Positions 25,936 to 35,285 of a stretch of DNA of 64,000 nt are shown piece by piece. The DNA comes from Variovorax sp. ZS18.2.2 (GTDB lineage Bacteria; Pseudomonadota; Gammaproteobacteria; Burkholderiales; Burkholderiaceae_C): positions 644,767-708,766 of the forward strand of contig NZ_JANLNM010000002.1 of assembly GCF_024701975.1 (NCBI RefSeq), given 5' to 3'. How positions within the stretch are numbered: the first letter of the stretch is position 1; each line of letters begins with the position of its first letter. The notes beneath the pieces were generated by a model that saw only the letters and a list, made by a program, of their open reading frames with translations, made no database searches and had not been told where the DNA came from. Both the position numbers and the translations under genes were made by a program.

Positions 25936-27639
25936 ATGCCTGCTGAACAGAACTCTCAGTACCGCACGCCGTACGAAACCGGCAACCACAACCAGACCAC
26001 CACCTGGCTCGAATGCATCGCCTTCTACGAACGGCTGGCGAAAGATTTCCCCTCGGTGCTGCGATGGCAGCAGATCGGCATCTCGGACAACGGCATTCCG
26101 ATGCACGCGGGCATCGTCACCGCCGATGCGCAGTTCGACCGCGAGACCCTGCAGCGGCAACGCCGCCCGGTCTTCTTCAACAACAACGGCATCCACCCGG
26201 GCGAGCCCGAGGGCATCGACGTCTGCATGGCACTGGTGCGCGATTTCTGCACCGAGCCCGCGCGGCTTGCTGCGCTGGGCGACACGGTCTTTCTGTTCAT
26301 CCCGGTCTACAACGTCGACGGTTGCCTCAACCGACAAAGCACCTCTCGCGTGAACCAGCTGGGCCCGGAGTCATTCGGCTTCCGCGGCAACGCGCGGCAC
26401 CTGGACCTGAACCGCGACTTCATCAAGTGCGACAGCCTCGCCGCGCAGGTGTTCAACCGCTTCTTCACCGCGTGGGACCCGGACGTGATGGTCGACACCC
26501 ACACCTCCAACGGCGCCGACTACGCCTACACGATGACGCTGATCCCGACCCAGCCCGACAAGCTCGGCGGCGGCCTCGGCCAGTTCCTGCGCAGCCGCAT
26601 GCTGCCGGCGATCTACGGCGACATGGACGCGCGCGGATGGCCCACCTGCCCCTACGTGAACTGCGTGGCCGAGACGCCCGACGACGGCATCGCCGACTTC
26701 CTCGATTCGCCGCGCTTCTCGACCGGCTACGCGGCCCTGCACCACACCATCGGCTTCATGCCCGAGACGCACATGCTCAAGCCCTACGCCGACCGTGTCG
26801 CGGCAATGCGGACGCTGGTCGAGGTGGTGCTGGATTTCACCATCGCGCATGCAGCGGAGATCCAGGCGCTGCGTCGCGAGGCCAAAGCCGGCGCCGCGCA
26901 GCAGCAGAGTTGGCCGCTCTCGTGGCGTTCGGACCAGAGCCGGCCGAACAGCTTTCGCTTCAAGGGGTACGAGGCGGTCTACTCGCCGAGCAGCCTGGGC
27001 AACTACCAGCGGCTTGCTTATGACCGCAGCCAGCCTTGGGAAAAAGACATTCCATACTTCGACCGCTTCGTGGAAGAGGTGGCCGTCGCTGCGCCCAAGG
27101 CTTATCTCGTCCCGCAGGCCTGGCGTGAAGTGATCGAGCGGCTGGAATGGAACGGCGTGGCGATGCGACGGCTGGAGGAAGACCAGGTCTTCGAGAGTGC
27201 CCGCGTGTACCGCGTCCAGCACGTGGCCTCGCGCCCCGGGCCCTACGAAGGGCACATGTTCCACGACGAGGTGCAGCTCGTTCCGCACGTCGAGCCCGTG
27301 CATGCACGCGCTGGCGACGTGTGGATTTCGCTCGACCAGCCGAAGGCCCGCTACATCGTCGAGACGCTCGAACCCGAGGCCCACGACAGTTTCTTCCGCT
27401 GGGGTTTCTTCAACAGCGTGCTCGAAAAGAAGGAAGCCTTCTCGGCCTACGTGTTCGAAGACACGGCGCACCGGATGCTGGAAGAAGAGCCGGCGCTGAA
27501 GGCCGGCTTCGAGGCATGGAAGAAGAACAACCCCGACAAGCTCTCCGATCCGCGGGAAGTCCTCGGCTTCATCTTTGCGCACGGCCAGCGCCACGCGGAG
27601 TCCGGGTGGCGGCGCTACCCGGTGGTGGGGTTGAACTAA
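25936..27639 (+). CDS. M14-family zinc carboxypeptidase-like protein
   Basis: This 567-residue protein has the M14 zinc site: His87 and Glu90 in GIHPGEPEG, and His189 in [11 protein letters not shown]. The fold region begins with [19 protein letters not shown]. No signal peptide is evident, so it is probably cytoplasmic, unlike secreted digestive carboxypeptidases. The roughly 300 residues after the peptidase domain are of unknown function. It stands alone, converging on the small lipoprotein gene. Confidence 0.82.
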   Translation: MPAEQNSQYRTPYETGNHNQTTTWLECIAFYERLAKDFPSVLRWQQIGISDNGIPMHAGIVTADAQFDRETLQRQRRPVFFNNNGIHPGEPEGIDVCMALVRDFCTEPARLAALGDTVFLFIPVYNVDGCLNRQSTSRVNQLGPESFGFRGNARHLDLNRDFIKCDSLAAQVFNRFFTAWDPDVMVDTHTSNGADYAYTMTLIPTQPDKLGGGLGQFLRSRMLPAIYGDMDARGWPTCPYVNCVAETPDDGIADFLDSPRFSTGYAALHHTIGFMPETHMLKPYADRVAAMRTLVEVVLDFTIAHAAEIQALRREAKAGAAQQQSWPLSWRSDQSRPNSFRFKGYEAVYSPSSLGNYQRLAYDRSQPWEKDIPYFDRFVEEVAVAAPKAYLVPQAWREVIERLEWNGVAMRRLEEDQVFESARVYRVQHVASRPGPYEGHMFHDEVQLVPHVEPVHARAGDVWISLDQPKARYIVETLEPEAHDSFFRWGFFNSVLEKKEAFSAYVFEDTAHRMLEEEPALKAGFEAWKKNNPDKLSDPREVLGFIFAHGQRHAESGWRRYPVVGLN

Positions 27640-27651
27640 AGAGGCGCCGTT

Positions 27652-27894
27652 TTACTTCGCGGGGTGATCCCGCCGGTACAGCTCCCACTCCTCGATCTCT
27701 TTGCCATCGGGCAACTGGCAGATGCCGTACTGACCCTTGTCGTTCGACTTCATGAGCGTCTTGCCGCCGAGCTTCTGGCAGTAGACCGACGCCGGGTTCG
27801 CCATGCCGACCCGGGGTGGCTCAGGCTGGGGTTGGGATTGCGCGCAGGCCGTGAGAACGAGTGCGCAGAAGGGGGGCAGCAGGTACTTGGTCAT
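27652..27894 (-). CDS. Small DUF333-type lipoprotein
   Basis: This 80-residue protein has a lipoprotein signal ending VLTAC, then NPASVYCQKLGGK and YGICQLPDGKEIEEWELYR, matching the small DUF333 (putative hemolysin/OmpA-domain inhibitor type) family. It is exported and lipidated. Its start overlaps the end of the upstream alpha/beta hydrolase gene by four bases, suggesting co-translation. The function is unknown. Confidence 0.8.
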   Translation of the reverse strand: MTKYLLPPFCALVLTACAQSQPQPEPPRVGMANPASVYCQKLGGKTLMKSNDKGQYGICQLPDGKEIEEWELYRRDHPAK

Positions 27895-29615
27895 CGGCCC
27901 AGTGTAGGTGTCGCCGTCTTCGGCCTCGACGACGGCTCCCACGAATCGGGCGTGGTCGCGACCAGCCCCTTGAAGTCCTTCCACGACCGCGCACCCGGCA
28001 CGGTGCGCCCGCCGATCACCACCACCTTTGCATACGCCACCATGCGCTCGCGCAGGTAGCGCCGATCGGACTCAGGCCAGGTCTCGATCGAATGCGGCCC
28101 ACGCGCCAGCACGATCTCCTTCACGCCGCGGATGCGGTTGTAGGCCGCGACGGTGCCCTCCAGCGTTTCCGCGCGGTCCCACAGCCCCTTGCCGAAGAAG
28201 GCCGCGGGCCAGCGGTCCATGCCCGCGAGCGGGGCCGAGTTCGGATAGAAGCTGATGTGGTGGTCCGCCGCCATGCCGCCCAGAAACAGGTTGCGGTCCG
28301 CGAGATCGGGCGCATCGCCCACATAGCCCGCGCCGCTCGCGAACGACGACAGCAAGATCGCGCCGCGGATGTTCTTCAGCCCCCGGGGCTTGGCGCAGGT
28401 CACCTCCGGCAGGTCGAAACTGCAGGAGGCGACGTAGTTGGTGGTCATGGCCCAGGCGGTCGACATCGAGCCGCGCGAGTAGCCGCCCAGCACCAGCGGA
28501 ATCTCGTTGGCCTTCATGCCTGCCAGCAGCCGGCCGCGCGCGGCGGTGCCTTCGAGCCCTTCGCCAGAAGGCGTGAGCATGCGCAAGCCCCGGCCGTCTT
28601 CCAGCTGGCCGAGCGTGCGGAACACGTCTTCGCCTTGCTCCAGCGTGTTGGTGTCGCTGAAGCCGCCCGAGAGCCCTTCGCCGCGCCGGTCGTAGGCCAG
28701 CACGTCGAAACCGGCCTGGTTCAGCGCATGCAGGTTCTCGCGCCACCAGCGTTGGCCCATGGTCTCGGTGGTGGCGTTGGGGAACTGCACCGGCGTGGTC
28801 TTGCCCGTCTTCTCGTCGGTGCGGTAAGACACTTCATCCGGATGCTGGATCGCCGTGAGCTGCCCGCCGCCGCCCGGCGCCATGATCGCGAGCGCGCGCA
28901 CCTTGTTGCCCTTGCCGTCGTCCACGCCGGCGCCTTCGATGTACCAGCCGCGCAGCTTGATGTCGGCAGTCTTCTTCAGGTCGATGCGTTCGAAGGCATC
29001 GGGCGGCACGGTGAATTCGACTGTGTACGTGCGGCCCTCTGCTTCGGCGATGCCCTCGCGATAGGGCGCCTTCGCGAAGAAGGCGGGCCGGCGGATCTGC
29101 TTCAGGTCGACCTGCCCCTCGGGATCGATCTTTCCGGACGGATCGACCACGCCCGTGGAACGCGTGGCGCGCTCTTTGTTCGGCGGCAGCCAGCGCTGCA
29201 TTTGCGCGTCGATGCGTTTGAAGCAGGCCGCATCTTCCTTGCAGGCGCGCCAGCGGGCCTTGAGCTTGTCGTCGGTGAATTCGCTGATGTGATAGTCGCC
29301 GCCCGCGTAGCTGGCCGGCGTGGGGTTGGCCGTGAGCAGCAGCGGCACGCACACCGTGTTGCCCGTGCCCTTGGGGCCCTGGTGCAGCAGGTAGCCGGGC
29401 AGCATCGCGTTGCGGTCGGTGCCGACCCAGGCGGTGCAGTCGGTGGGCGGGGGCGTGCTGTTGTCCGCCTGGCGCTTGGCCTCGGTGGTGCCCGTGCAGG
29501 CCGAGAGCGTGAGCAGTGCGCCGACGATGCCCAGCGTGCAGAAACTTCGTTCGAGGCGAGGCGACAGGTCGTTGGGGGTCATGCGGGCGAGGGCTCGTGC
29601 AGTGAGGCGTGCCAT
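27891..29615 (-). CDS. Lipoprotein with a large alpha/beta hydrolase domain
   Basis: This protein (574 aa from the chosen start) has a lipobox LTLSAC. The C-terminal half is an alpha/beta hydrolase with the nucleophile elbow GGYSRGS and DVLAYDRRGEGLS, and a late His in RGPHSIETW. The N-terminal 200 residues (ACKEDAACFKRIDAQMQRW) are not recognised. The ATG at 29582 (MTPNDLS) is an equally plausible start; neither has a strong ribosome site. It probably acts as an envelope-anchored esterase or peptidase. Confidence 0.75.
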   Translation of the reverse strand: MARLTARALARMTPNDLSPRLERSFCTLGIVGALLTLSACTGTTEAKRQADNSTPPPTDCTAWVGTDRNAMLPGYLLHQGPKGTGNTVCVPLLLTANPTPASYAGGDYHISEFTDDKLKARWRACKEDAACFKRIDAQMQRWLPPNKERATRSTGVVDPSGKIDPEGQVDLKQIRRPAFFAKAPYREGIAEAEGRTYTVEFTVPPDAFERIDLKKTADIKLRGWYIEGAGVDDGKGNKVRALAIMAPGGGGQLTAIQHPDEVSYRTDEKTGKTTPVQFPNATTETMGQRWWRENLHALNQAGFDVLAYDRRGEGLSGGFSDTNTLEQGEDVFRTLGQLEDGRGLRMLTPSGEGLEGTAARGRLLAGMKANEIPLVLGGYSRGSMSTAWAMTTNYVASCSFDLPEVTCAKPRGLKNIRGAILLSSFASGAGYVGDAPDLADRNLFLGGMAADHHISFYPNSAPLAGMDRWPAAFFGKGLWDRAETLEGTVAAYNRIRGVKEIVLARGPHSIETWPESDRRYLRERMVAYAKVVVIGGRTVPGARSWKDFKGLVATTPDSWEPSSRPKTATPTLGR

Positions 29616-29677
29616 TGTGTGGGCCGTCCGTGACGAACGCGGCGGGGCCAATGGCGCTTTGTCATGCGGGAGGGCTC

Positions 29678-30553
29678 CTACCGCGGGTAGTGTGCGCGCG
29701 CGATGTCCAGCAGCGCATCGACCAGCGGTGCTCGCACGGTCGAGCGTTGCCAGAGCACGCCCACGGTCCGGGTGGGGCAGGGCGATGGAAGTGGCCATTT
29801 CTTCACCTCCCGGTTGAGCGCGCCGACCACGGCCCAGTCGGGCAGCACCGAAACGCCCAGCCCTTCGGCGACCAGCTTCGCGATGTACTCGATGCCATCG
29901 AGCTCGACGCGCACGTTGGGGCGAATGCCGCGCTGGCGCAGGTAGTCGTCGGCCATCTTGCCGCCGACCACCTGGCGGTCGTAGCGGATGAACGGCTCCC
30001 TGGCGATGGTGGCCAGCGTATCCACGACCTTCATGCGTGCCGGCGTCAGCAGCACCAGCGGCTCCTCGCGCAGGGTGTGCCAGTTGTTCGTCTTGGGCAG
30101 CTCGAACACGGGGTGCACGAGGATGGCCGCATCGAGCTCGCCCGCCATCACGCGGCTGTACAGCGCCGTGGTCGTGCCGAGCTCGATGTAGATGCGGATG
30201 TGCGGATGCCGCCGCACCCAGTCTTTCAGCAGCAGCGGCACGATGCCCATGAGCCCCGTGGGAATCGCGCCGAGCCGCAGCGGCCCGGCGGGAAGCTCGG
30301 TGTCCGAGGCTTCGGACTGCAGGTCGCGCAGCTCCCGCAGCACATTGCGCGCCCGCGCCAGGATGCGTGCGCCGGAGACCGTCGGCCGCACGGTGCGCCC
30401 CGAGCGCACGATGAGCTGGCTGCCGATGTCCGCCTCCAGCGCGCGCACGCGCTGCGCGATCGTGGCGGGCGTCATGTCGAGATGGCGCGCGGCCTCGGCG
30501 ATCGAGCCGAGTTCGACGACCGAGACAAAGCTCTGCAGAAAACGTGAATCCAT
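29678..30553 (-). CDS. LysR-family regulator, divergent from the enolase-superfamily operon
   Basis: This 291-residue protein has its helix-turn-helix at about residues 16-36 (LGSIAEAARHLDMTPATIAQ) and a conventional effector-binding domain (ELDAAILVHP). It diverges from the dehydratase/DapA-like/Bug operon with 141 bp between the start codons, so it is the likely regulator of sugar-acid or related catabolism there. Confidence 0.92.
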   Translation of the reverse strand: MDSRFLQSFVSVVELGSIAEAARHLDMTPATIAQRVRALEADIGSQLIVRSGRTVRPTVSGARILARARNVLRELRDLQSEASDTELPAGPLRLGAIPTGLMGIVPLLLKDWVRRHPHIRIYIELGTTTALYSRVMAGELDAAILVHPVFELPKTNNWHTLREEPLVLLTPARMKVVDTLATIAREPFIRYDRQVVGGKMADDYLRQRGIRPNVRVELDGIEYIAKLVAEGLGVSVLPDWAVVGALNREVKKWPLPSPCPTRTVGVLWQRSTVRAPLVDALLDIARAHYPR

Positions 30554-30588
30554 GGTGCGGCGGCGCGGAGTGGAAGAAATAATTTACT

Positions 30589-30643
30589 TCTTCAGAAGAT
30601 ATGGAACAACCATTTTTCTTTGCTTTGAAGAATTCCAGAATTC
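30589..30643. promoter_or_regulatory. Two candidate LysR operator palindromes
   Basis: TCTTC-A-GAAGA (30589-30599) and GAATTC-CA-GAATTC (30630-30643) are perfect inverted repeats in an unusually AT-rich divergent region. Their centres are about 42 bp apart, roughly four helical turns. This is compatible with a LysR tetramer contacting both sites. Confidence 0.45.
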
Positions 30644-30694
30644 GCTCCGATTCGTGCCCCGAGGCCCGATCGCACAACCATCCTGGAGACCTCC

Positions 30695-31819
30695 TTGCCA
30701 AAGATTCAATCGATCCACTTCTGCGCCGCCGCCGTTCCGCTCGACCGCGTGACGTCGTTCTCCAACCGCACCGTGAGCGTTCGCCACTACGGGCTCGTCA
30801 AGGTCCGCTCCGACGAAGGCGTGGAAGGCATCGGCTTCTGCTATGTGGGCAGCGCGGGCGGCGCGCTCTTTGCCGCCGCGGTCGAAGAGCTGCTCGCGCC
30901 GGTGCTGATCGGCAAGGATTCGTATGCCGTCGAAGGCCTGTGGTCCGCCATGTACCAGGAGTCGTTGCTGCAAGGCCGTTCGGGCACGGTGATGCGCGCC
31001 CTCAGCGCGCTCGACACGGCGCTGTGGGACCTCAACGCGAGAACGCATGGCCTGCCGCTGCACAAGTACCTGGGCGCGGTCGAACTCGACTCGGTGCCGG
31101 CCTATGCGAGCGGCGGCTACTACCTCGAAGGCAAGACGCCCGCGATGCTGGGCCAGGAGATGGCGAGCTACGTTGACAAGGGCTTCAAGGCCGTGAAGAT
31201 GAAGACAGGTCGCCTCTCGCCCAAGGAGGAAGAAGAACGCCTGAAAGCCGCGCGCGATGCCGTCGGCCCCGACGTCGAATTGATGATGGACTGCAACAAC
31301 GGCTGGGTCGACACCACGCAAGCGATGCAGTACATCCGCCGCTTCGAGGCCTACGATCCGTACTTCATCGAGGAGCCCTTCGGCCCCGACGACATCGACA
31401 GCCACGCCAGGCTCGCACGGCTCACCCGCATTCCGGTGGCGACCGCCGAAATCGGCTATGGCCGCTGGTATCACAAGGAGCTGCTGGACAAGGGCGCCGC
31501 CTCGATCCTGCAGACCGATGCGCTCGTGTGCGGCGGCATCACCGAGTGGCGGCGCATTGCCGCAACGGCATCGAGCCACGGCGTAGTGATGTGCCCGCAC
31601 TGGTTCCACGACGTGCACGCGCCGCTCGTCGCGGCCACACCCAACGCGCGCTACGTGGAGTTCTTCTGGGACGACCAGGTGCTGAACTTCCGGCGCCTCA
31701 TCGACCGCCAGCTCGACCACAAGAACGGCCGTGTCGTGCTGCATCAGACGCCGGGGCTGGGCTTCGGCTTCGACGAGAAGGCGGTGCAGAAATACGGCAA
31801 GTGGGGCTCGGTGCAATGA
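30695..31819 (+). CDS. Enolase-superfamily dehydratase/racemase (mandelate racemase/muconate lactonizing family)
   Basis: This 374-residue enzyme starts at TTG, six bases after GGAG. Metal ligands are Asp199, Glu226 and Glu252; bases are Lys168-x-Lys170 on one side and Asp275 with His302 on the other. The likely reaction is abstraction of the proton alpha to a carboxylate and loss of water, as in sugar-acid dehydratases. It is clearly diverged from the mandelate racemase at 11818. Overlap with the DapA-like gene by four bases and a Bug receptor downstream suggest import, dehydration and then cleavage of an aldonate or aldarate. Confidence 0.85.
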   Translation: MPKIQSIHFCAAAVPLDRVTSFSNRTVSVRHYGLVKVRSDEGVEGIGFCYVGSAGGALFAAAVEELLAPVLIGKDSYAVEGLWSAMYQESLLQGRSGTVMRALSALDTALWDLNARTHGLPLHKYLGAVELDSVPAYASGGYYLEGKTPAMLGQEMASYVDKGFKAVKMKTGRLSPKEEEERLKAARDAVGPDVELMMDCNNGWVDTTQAMQYIRRFEAYDPYFIEEPFGPDDIDSHARLARLTRIPVATAEIGYGRWYHKELLDKGAASILQTDALVCGGITEWRRIAATASSHGVVMCPHWFHDVHAPLVAATPNARYVEFFWDDQVLNFRRLIDRQLDHKNGRVVLHQTPGLGFGFDEKAVQKYGKWGSVQ

Positions 31820-32745
31820 GTGCCCCCCGACTGCGCGGCGTGCTGTCGCCGGTGCTCACACCGTTCGACGCGGACCTCTCGCCATCGGTGCCGCGCTTCG
31901 TCAGGCACTGCCGCTGGCTGCTCGACCAGGGCGTGGGCCTCTCGGTGTTCGGCACGAACTCCGAGGCCAACTCGCTGACGGTTCAGGAGAAGCGCGGCCT
32001 GCTCGATGCGTTGCTGGACGACGGCGTCTCGCCCGATCGCCTGATGCCCGGCACCGGCACCTGTGCGCCGGGCGACACCATCGAGCTCACGCGGCACGCC
32101 GTGGCGGCCGGTTGCGCGGGAGTGCTCATGCTGCCGCCGTTCTTCTACAAGGGCGTGTCCGACGAAGGCCTCTTTCGCAGCTTCGCCCGTGTGATCGATG
32201 CGGTGGCCGACGAGCGGCTGCGCATCTACCTGTATCACATCCCGCCGGTGTCGCAGGTCGGCATCAGCCTTGCGTTGATCGAACGATTGTTGAAGGCGTA
32301 TCCCCGCGTCGTGGCCGGCATCAAGGACAGTTCGGGCGACTGGAACAACACCGCGGCCTTGTTGCGCGAGTTCCAGCCGCAGGGCTTCGATGTGTTCGCC
32401 GGCACCGAGACGGTGCTGTTGCCCACGCTGCGCGGCGGCGGCGCGGGCTGTATCACGGCGACGGGCAATGTGAACCCCGCGGCCATCGTCGACTTGTACG
32501 CGCACTGGACCGAAGCCGACGCGGACGACAAGCAGCAAGCCCTCAACGCAACGCGCGCCGCCTTCCAGAAGCTGCCGATGATCGCTGCGATGAAAGCGAC
32601 CATCGCGCGGCAGACCGGCGACGCCGGCTGGGCGACGGTGCGCCCGCCGCTGGTGGAGATCGAGGCCGCGCAACGCACGATGCTTGCGGCCGATCTGGAT
32701 GCCTGCGGCTTCCGCATGCCGGATGCGTCGGCGCTCGCCGCCTGA
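31816..32745 (+). CDS. DapA-family lyase/dehydratase (class I Schiff-base aldolase fold)
   Basis: This 309-residue TIM barrel has the Schiff-base Lys170 (VAGIKDSSGDW) and Tyr140 (YLYHIPP), the two hallmarks of the dihydrodipicolinate synthase/N-acetylneuraminate lyase family. The GTTGE motif of true DapA reads GTNSEA, so the substrate differs. Next to an enolase-superfamily dehydratase it most likely cleaves or dehydrates a 2-keto-3-deoxy sugar acid. Start overlaps the previous stop (ATGA). Confidence 0.88.
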   Translation: MSAPRLRGVLSPVLTPFDADLSPSVPRFVRHCRWLLDQGVGLSVFGTNSEANSLTVQEKRGLLDALLDDGVSPDRLMPGTGTCAPGDTIELTRHAVAAGCAGVLMLPPFFYKGVSDEGLFRSFARVIDAVADERLRIYLYHIPPVSQVGISLALIERLLKAYPRVVAGIKDSSGDWNNTAALLREFQPQGFDVFAGTETVLLPTLRGGGAGCITATGNVNPAAIVDLYAHWTEADADDKQQALNATRAAFQKLPMIAAMKATIARQTGDAGWATVRPPLVEIEAAQRTMLAADLDACGFRMPDASALAA

Positions 32746-32777
32746 CATCGAGAAAAAGAAAACAGGAGACAAGACAA

Positions 32778-33749
32778 ATGAAACGAAGACTCTTCACCGG
32801 CGGTGTCGTTGCAGCCGCGCTGAGCGCCACCGGCGCGTTCGCCCAGACCCTGCCCAAGGGCGTGACGCGCATCGTCGTCGGCTTCCCGCCCGGTGGCGGC
32901 ACCGATGTGCTCGCGAGACTGCTCGCGCAAAAGCTCGGCGTGATGTGGGGCATACCCGTGGTCGTCGAGAACAAGGCGGGCGCGGCCGGGATCATCGCGG
33001 CCGGCGATGTGGCCAAGTCGCAGCCCGATGGCAGCACCTTGCTGATGGCGCACATCAACAGCCACGGCATCGCGCCCGGGCTGCAGCCGGGTTTGAGCTA
33101 TTCAGTGGAACGCGATTTCACTCCGATCGCACTGGTCGGTGCCACGCCGCAGATGCTGATCTGCGCGAGCAACCAGCCAGTGAAAACGCTCCAGGGACTG
33201 GTCGAGCTGTGCCGCAGCCGGCCGGGAGAAATCATCTTCGGCTCGGCGGGCAACGGATCGGCGCAGCACCTGGCGCTGGAGCTCTTCAAGGCGCGCGCCA
33301 ACATCGACGTGCTGCACGTGCCGTACAAGGGCTCCGCGCCGCTGGTCACCGACATGCTGGGCGGCCACGTGCAATACAGCTTCGAGGGCATGACCACGGC
33401 CACGCAGTACCTGGCCGGCGGAAAGATGACGGCCATTGCACAGACGCGCACCAAGCGGTCGAAGAGCTTTCCCGCCGTGCCCACGCTCGCCGAGTCGGGC
33501 TTCGAGGGCTACGAGGCGAGCATCTGGTTCGGGCTGGTCGGGCCGGCGCGGATGAACCCGGCACTTGTCGCACGCATGAACCAGGACGTGAACACCGTGC
33601 TCGCGATGCCGGACGTGATCGCACGGCTCGACCAGTTCGGCGCGGAAGACGGTGGCGGCAGCCCGCAGCGCTTCGGCGACTTCATGCATGCCGAGCGCGA
33701 GAAGTGGGCCCGCATCATCAAGACCGCGAACATCACCGTGGATAAATAA
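32778..33749 (+). CDS. Bug-family (TctC) transporter receptor
   Basis: This is a 323-residue periplasmic receptor. AACAGGAGACAAGACAA precedes the ATG, and a short signal peptide ends near GAFA. The hallmarks VTRIVVGFPPGGGTDVLA, VVENKAGAAG, DGSTLLMAH and HVPYKGSAPLVTDMLGG are all present. It is the last gene of the enolase/DapA-like operon and probably binds the operon's substrate. Confidence 0.92.
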   Translation: MKRRLFTGGVVAAALSATGAFAQTLPKGVTRIVVGFPPGGGTDVLARLLAQKLGVMWGIPVVVENKAGAAGIIAAGDVAKSQPDGSTLLMAHINSHGIAPGLQPGLSYSVERDFTPIALVGATPQMLICASNQPVKTLQGLVELCRSRPGEIIFGSAGNGSAQHLALELFKARANIDVLHVPYKGSAPLVTDMLGGHVQYSFEGMTTATQYLAGGKMTAIAQTRTKRSKSFPAVPTLAESGFEGYEASIWFGLVGPARMNPALVARMNQDVNTVLAMPDVIARLDQFGAEDGGGSPQRFGDFMHAEREKWARIIKTANITVDK

Positions 33750-33756
33750 GAACAGG

Positions 33757-33782
33757 CCAGACGGAATTTATTGCCGCTCTGG
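33757..33782. terminator. Imperfect hairpin after the Bug gene
   Basis: CCAGACGG and CCG-c-TCTGG pair with one bulged base around a nine-base AT-rich loop, eight bases after the stop codon. No strong T-run follows, so it would be a weak transcript end or an RNA-stability element. Confidence 0.3.
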
Positions 33783-33792
33783 TAATAGTTCC

Positions 33793-33822
33793 TTGGGGCT
33801 GCAAGGGGCGAGCCACTACGCT
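33793..33822 (+). promoter_or_regulatory. Putative promoter giving a nearly leaderless mRNA (copy A)
   Basis: A TTGGGG (33793-33798) and TACGCT (33817-33822) pair with 18-bp spacing ends only ten bases before the ATG of the 76-residue protein. There is no Shine-Dalgarno. The paralogous gene at 41980 has the same layout and shares the TCGA-CCCC tract between the -10 box and ATG. Confidence 0.45.
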
Positions 33823-33832
33823 CGACCCCCTC

Positions 33833-34063
33833 ATGGATTCAACGCCCTTCGCCATCGACCTGCCGGAGCACTGGACCGGCTCCCTCAGGCTCGCACAGAC
33901 ATCCTCCGGCAGCTATGTCGGCATGGCCAGCCTGAGCCTCGGTGGCATTCCCCGGTGGGCGCTGGTGATCACACCGCAACTCACCCTGGACGCCGCCATG
34001 GAGCGCGTCAGGCTCCGGATCGGCCACTTCGTCCGCGAGCAGGAGTTGAGGCCCAGCGCCTGA
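33833..34063 (+). CDS. Small protein of an unnamed paralogous family (copy A)
   Basis: This 76-residue protein is a paralogue of the one at 41980. Shared positions include the initial MD, the LP/VPE-W segment, the GxYxG pair, ALVIT-QL in the middle and a C-terminal LR-x2-HFVR. The pattern looks like two beta-hairpins plus one amphipathic helix. There are no signal peptide, transmembrane segment or metal motif. I do not recognise the family. The conserved protein sequence together with conserved upstream DNA argues that both are real genes. Confidence 0.7.
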   Translation: MDSTPFAIDLPEHWTGSLRLAQTSSGSYVGMASLSLGGIPRWALVITPQLTLDAAMERVRLRIGHFVREQELRPSA

Positions 34064-34226
34064 CGCCGAATCCCCGGGACTGTGCAACGCGGCCCGGAAG
34101 TTTTGTAGCCCACTGTATCTACCCGCCCGCGCCGTACACGGGCATTCAAATCCCCCGGTTCAAGGACACATCGCGGATACACCGCGCGGGTCCACTGACT
34201 CCATCGCAAACGCAATGGAGAAACCG

Positions 34227-35276
34227 ATGTCCGAAGAAATCAACCGCCACCGCCGCATCTTTTTCGGCGCGGCGGCCGCAACGATCACCGCCGCGCAGTT
34301 TGGTGTCGTGGGAAGCGCCAGCGCGCAAACCGTCGCCTCGAAGCCGGCGCCGCTGCTGGGCAGGACCGGAGGCAACACCTCGTTCGCCGCCATCAAGCAG
34401 ATCGATGCGGGGCTCCTGAACATCGGCTATGCCGAAGCCGGCCCCGCCGATGGCCCGGTCGCCATTCTTCTGCACGGCTGGCCCTATGACATCCACAGCT
34501 TCGTCGATGTCGCACCGATCCTGGCTGCGGCCGGGTATCGCGTGATCGTTCCGCACCTGCGCGGTCATGGCTCCACGCGCTTTCTCTCGGATGGCACCGT
34601 CCGCAATGCCCAGCAGTCGGCCGTGGCGCTCGACATCATCGCCCTGATGGACGCGCTCAAGATCCAGAAGGCCAGCATCGCCGGCTTCGACTGGGGCGCG
34701 CGCACCGCCTGCATCCTGGCGGTGCTGTGGCCGGAGCGCTGCAAGTCGCTGGTCTCGGTGAGCGGCTACCTCATGACCAACCTGGAGGCCGGCAAGAAGC
34801 CGCTGCCGCCGAAGGCCGAGTTCGACTGGTGGTACCAGTACTACTTCACGACCGAACGCGGCCAGGCGGGCTACGCCCAATACCGGCGCGAGTTCGCCAG
34901 GCTCATCTGGGAGACGGCATCGCCGAAGTGGAAGTTCGATGCCGCCACCTTCGAGCGCAGCGCCGCGTCGTTCGACAACCCCGACCACGTCGCCATCGTG
35001 ATGCACAACTACCGCTGGCGCCTGAGCCTTGCCCCAGGCGAGGCGCGATACGACGAACTGGAGCAGCGGCTCGCAACGGCTCCGTCCATCGGTGTGCCCA
35101 CGATCACGCTCGAAGGCGATGCCAACGGCGCGCCGTTTCTCGATCCCTCGAAGTACCGCAACAAGTTCACCGGCAAGTACGCGCACCGCACGCTGCAGGG
35201 CGGCATCGGCCACAACCTGCCGCAGGAGGCGCCTGAAGCTTTCGCGCAGGCGGTGATCGACGTGGACCGGTTCTGA
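34227..35276 (+). CDS. Exported alpha/beta hydrolase, epoxide-hydrolase/dehalogenase-like
   Basis: This 349-residue protein has a twin-arginine signal (RHRRIFFGAAAAT, cleavage near ASA) and an alpha/beta hydrolase core. The nucleophile elbow is AGFDWGAR, so the nucleophile is Asp as in epoxide hydrolases and haloalkane dehalogenases rather than Ser. The oxyanion segment is LLHGWPYD and the catalytic His is in GGIGHNLPQEAP. GGAG precedes the ATG at 34227; the ATG 12 bases upstream is less likely. Periplasmic export is consistent with detoxification. Confidence 0.82.
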   Translation: MSEEINRHRRIFFGAAAATITAAQFGVVGSASAQTVASKPAPLLGRTGGNTSFAAIKQIDAGLLNIGYAEAGPADGPVAILLHGWPYDIHSFVDVAPILAAAGYRVIVPHLRGHGSTRFLSDGTVRNAQQSAVALDIIALMDALKIQKASIAGFDWGARTACILAVLWPERCKSLVSVSGYLMTNLEAGKKPLPPKAEFDWWYQYYFTTERGQAGYAQYRREFARLIWETASPKWKFDAATFERSAASFDNPDHVAIVMHNYRWRLSLAPGEARYDELEQRLATAPSIGVPTITLEGDANGAPFLDPSKYRNKFTGKYAHRTLQGGIGHNLPQEAPEAFAQAVIDVDRF

Positions 35277-35285
35277 GCGGCGGTA

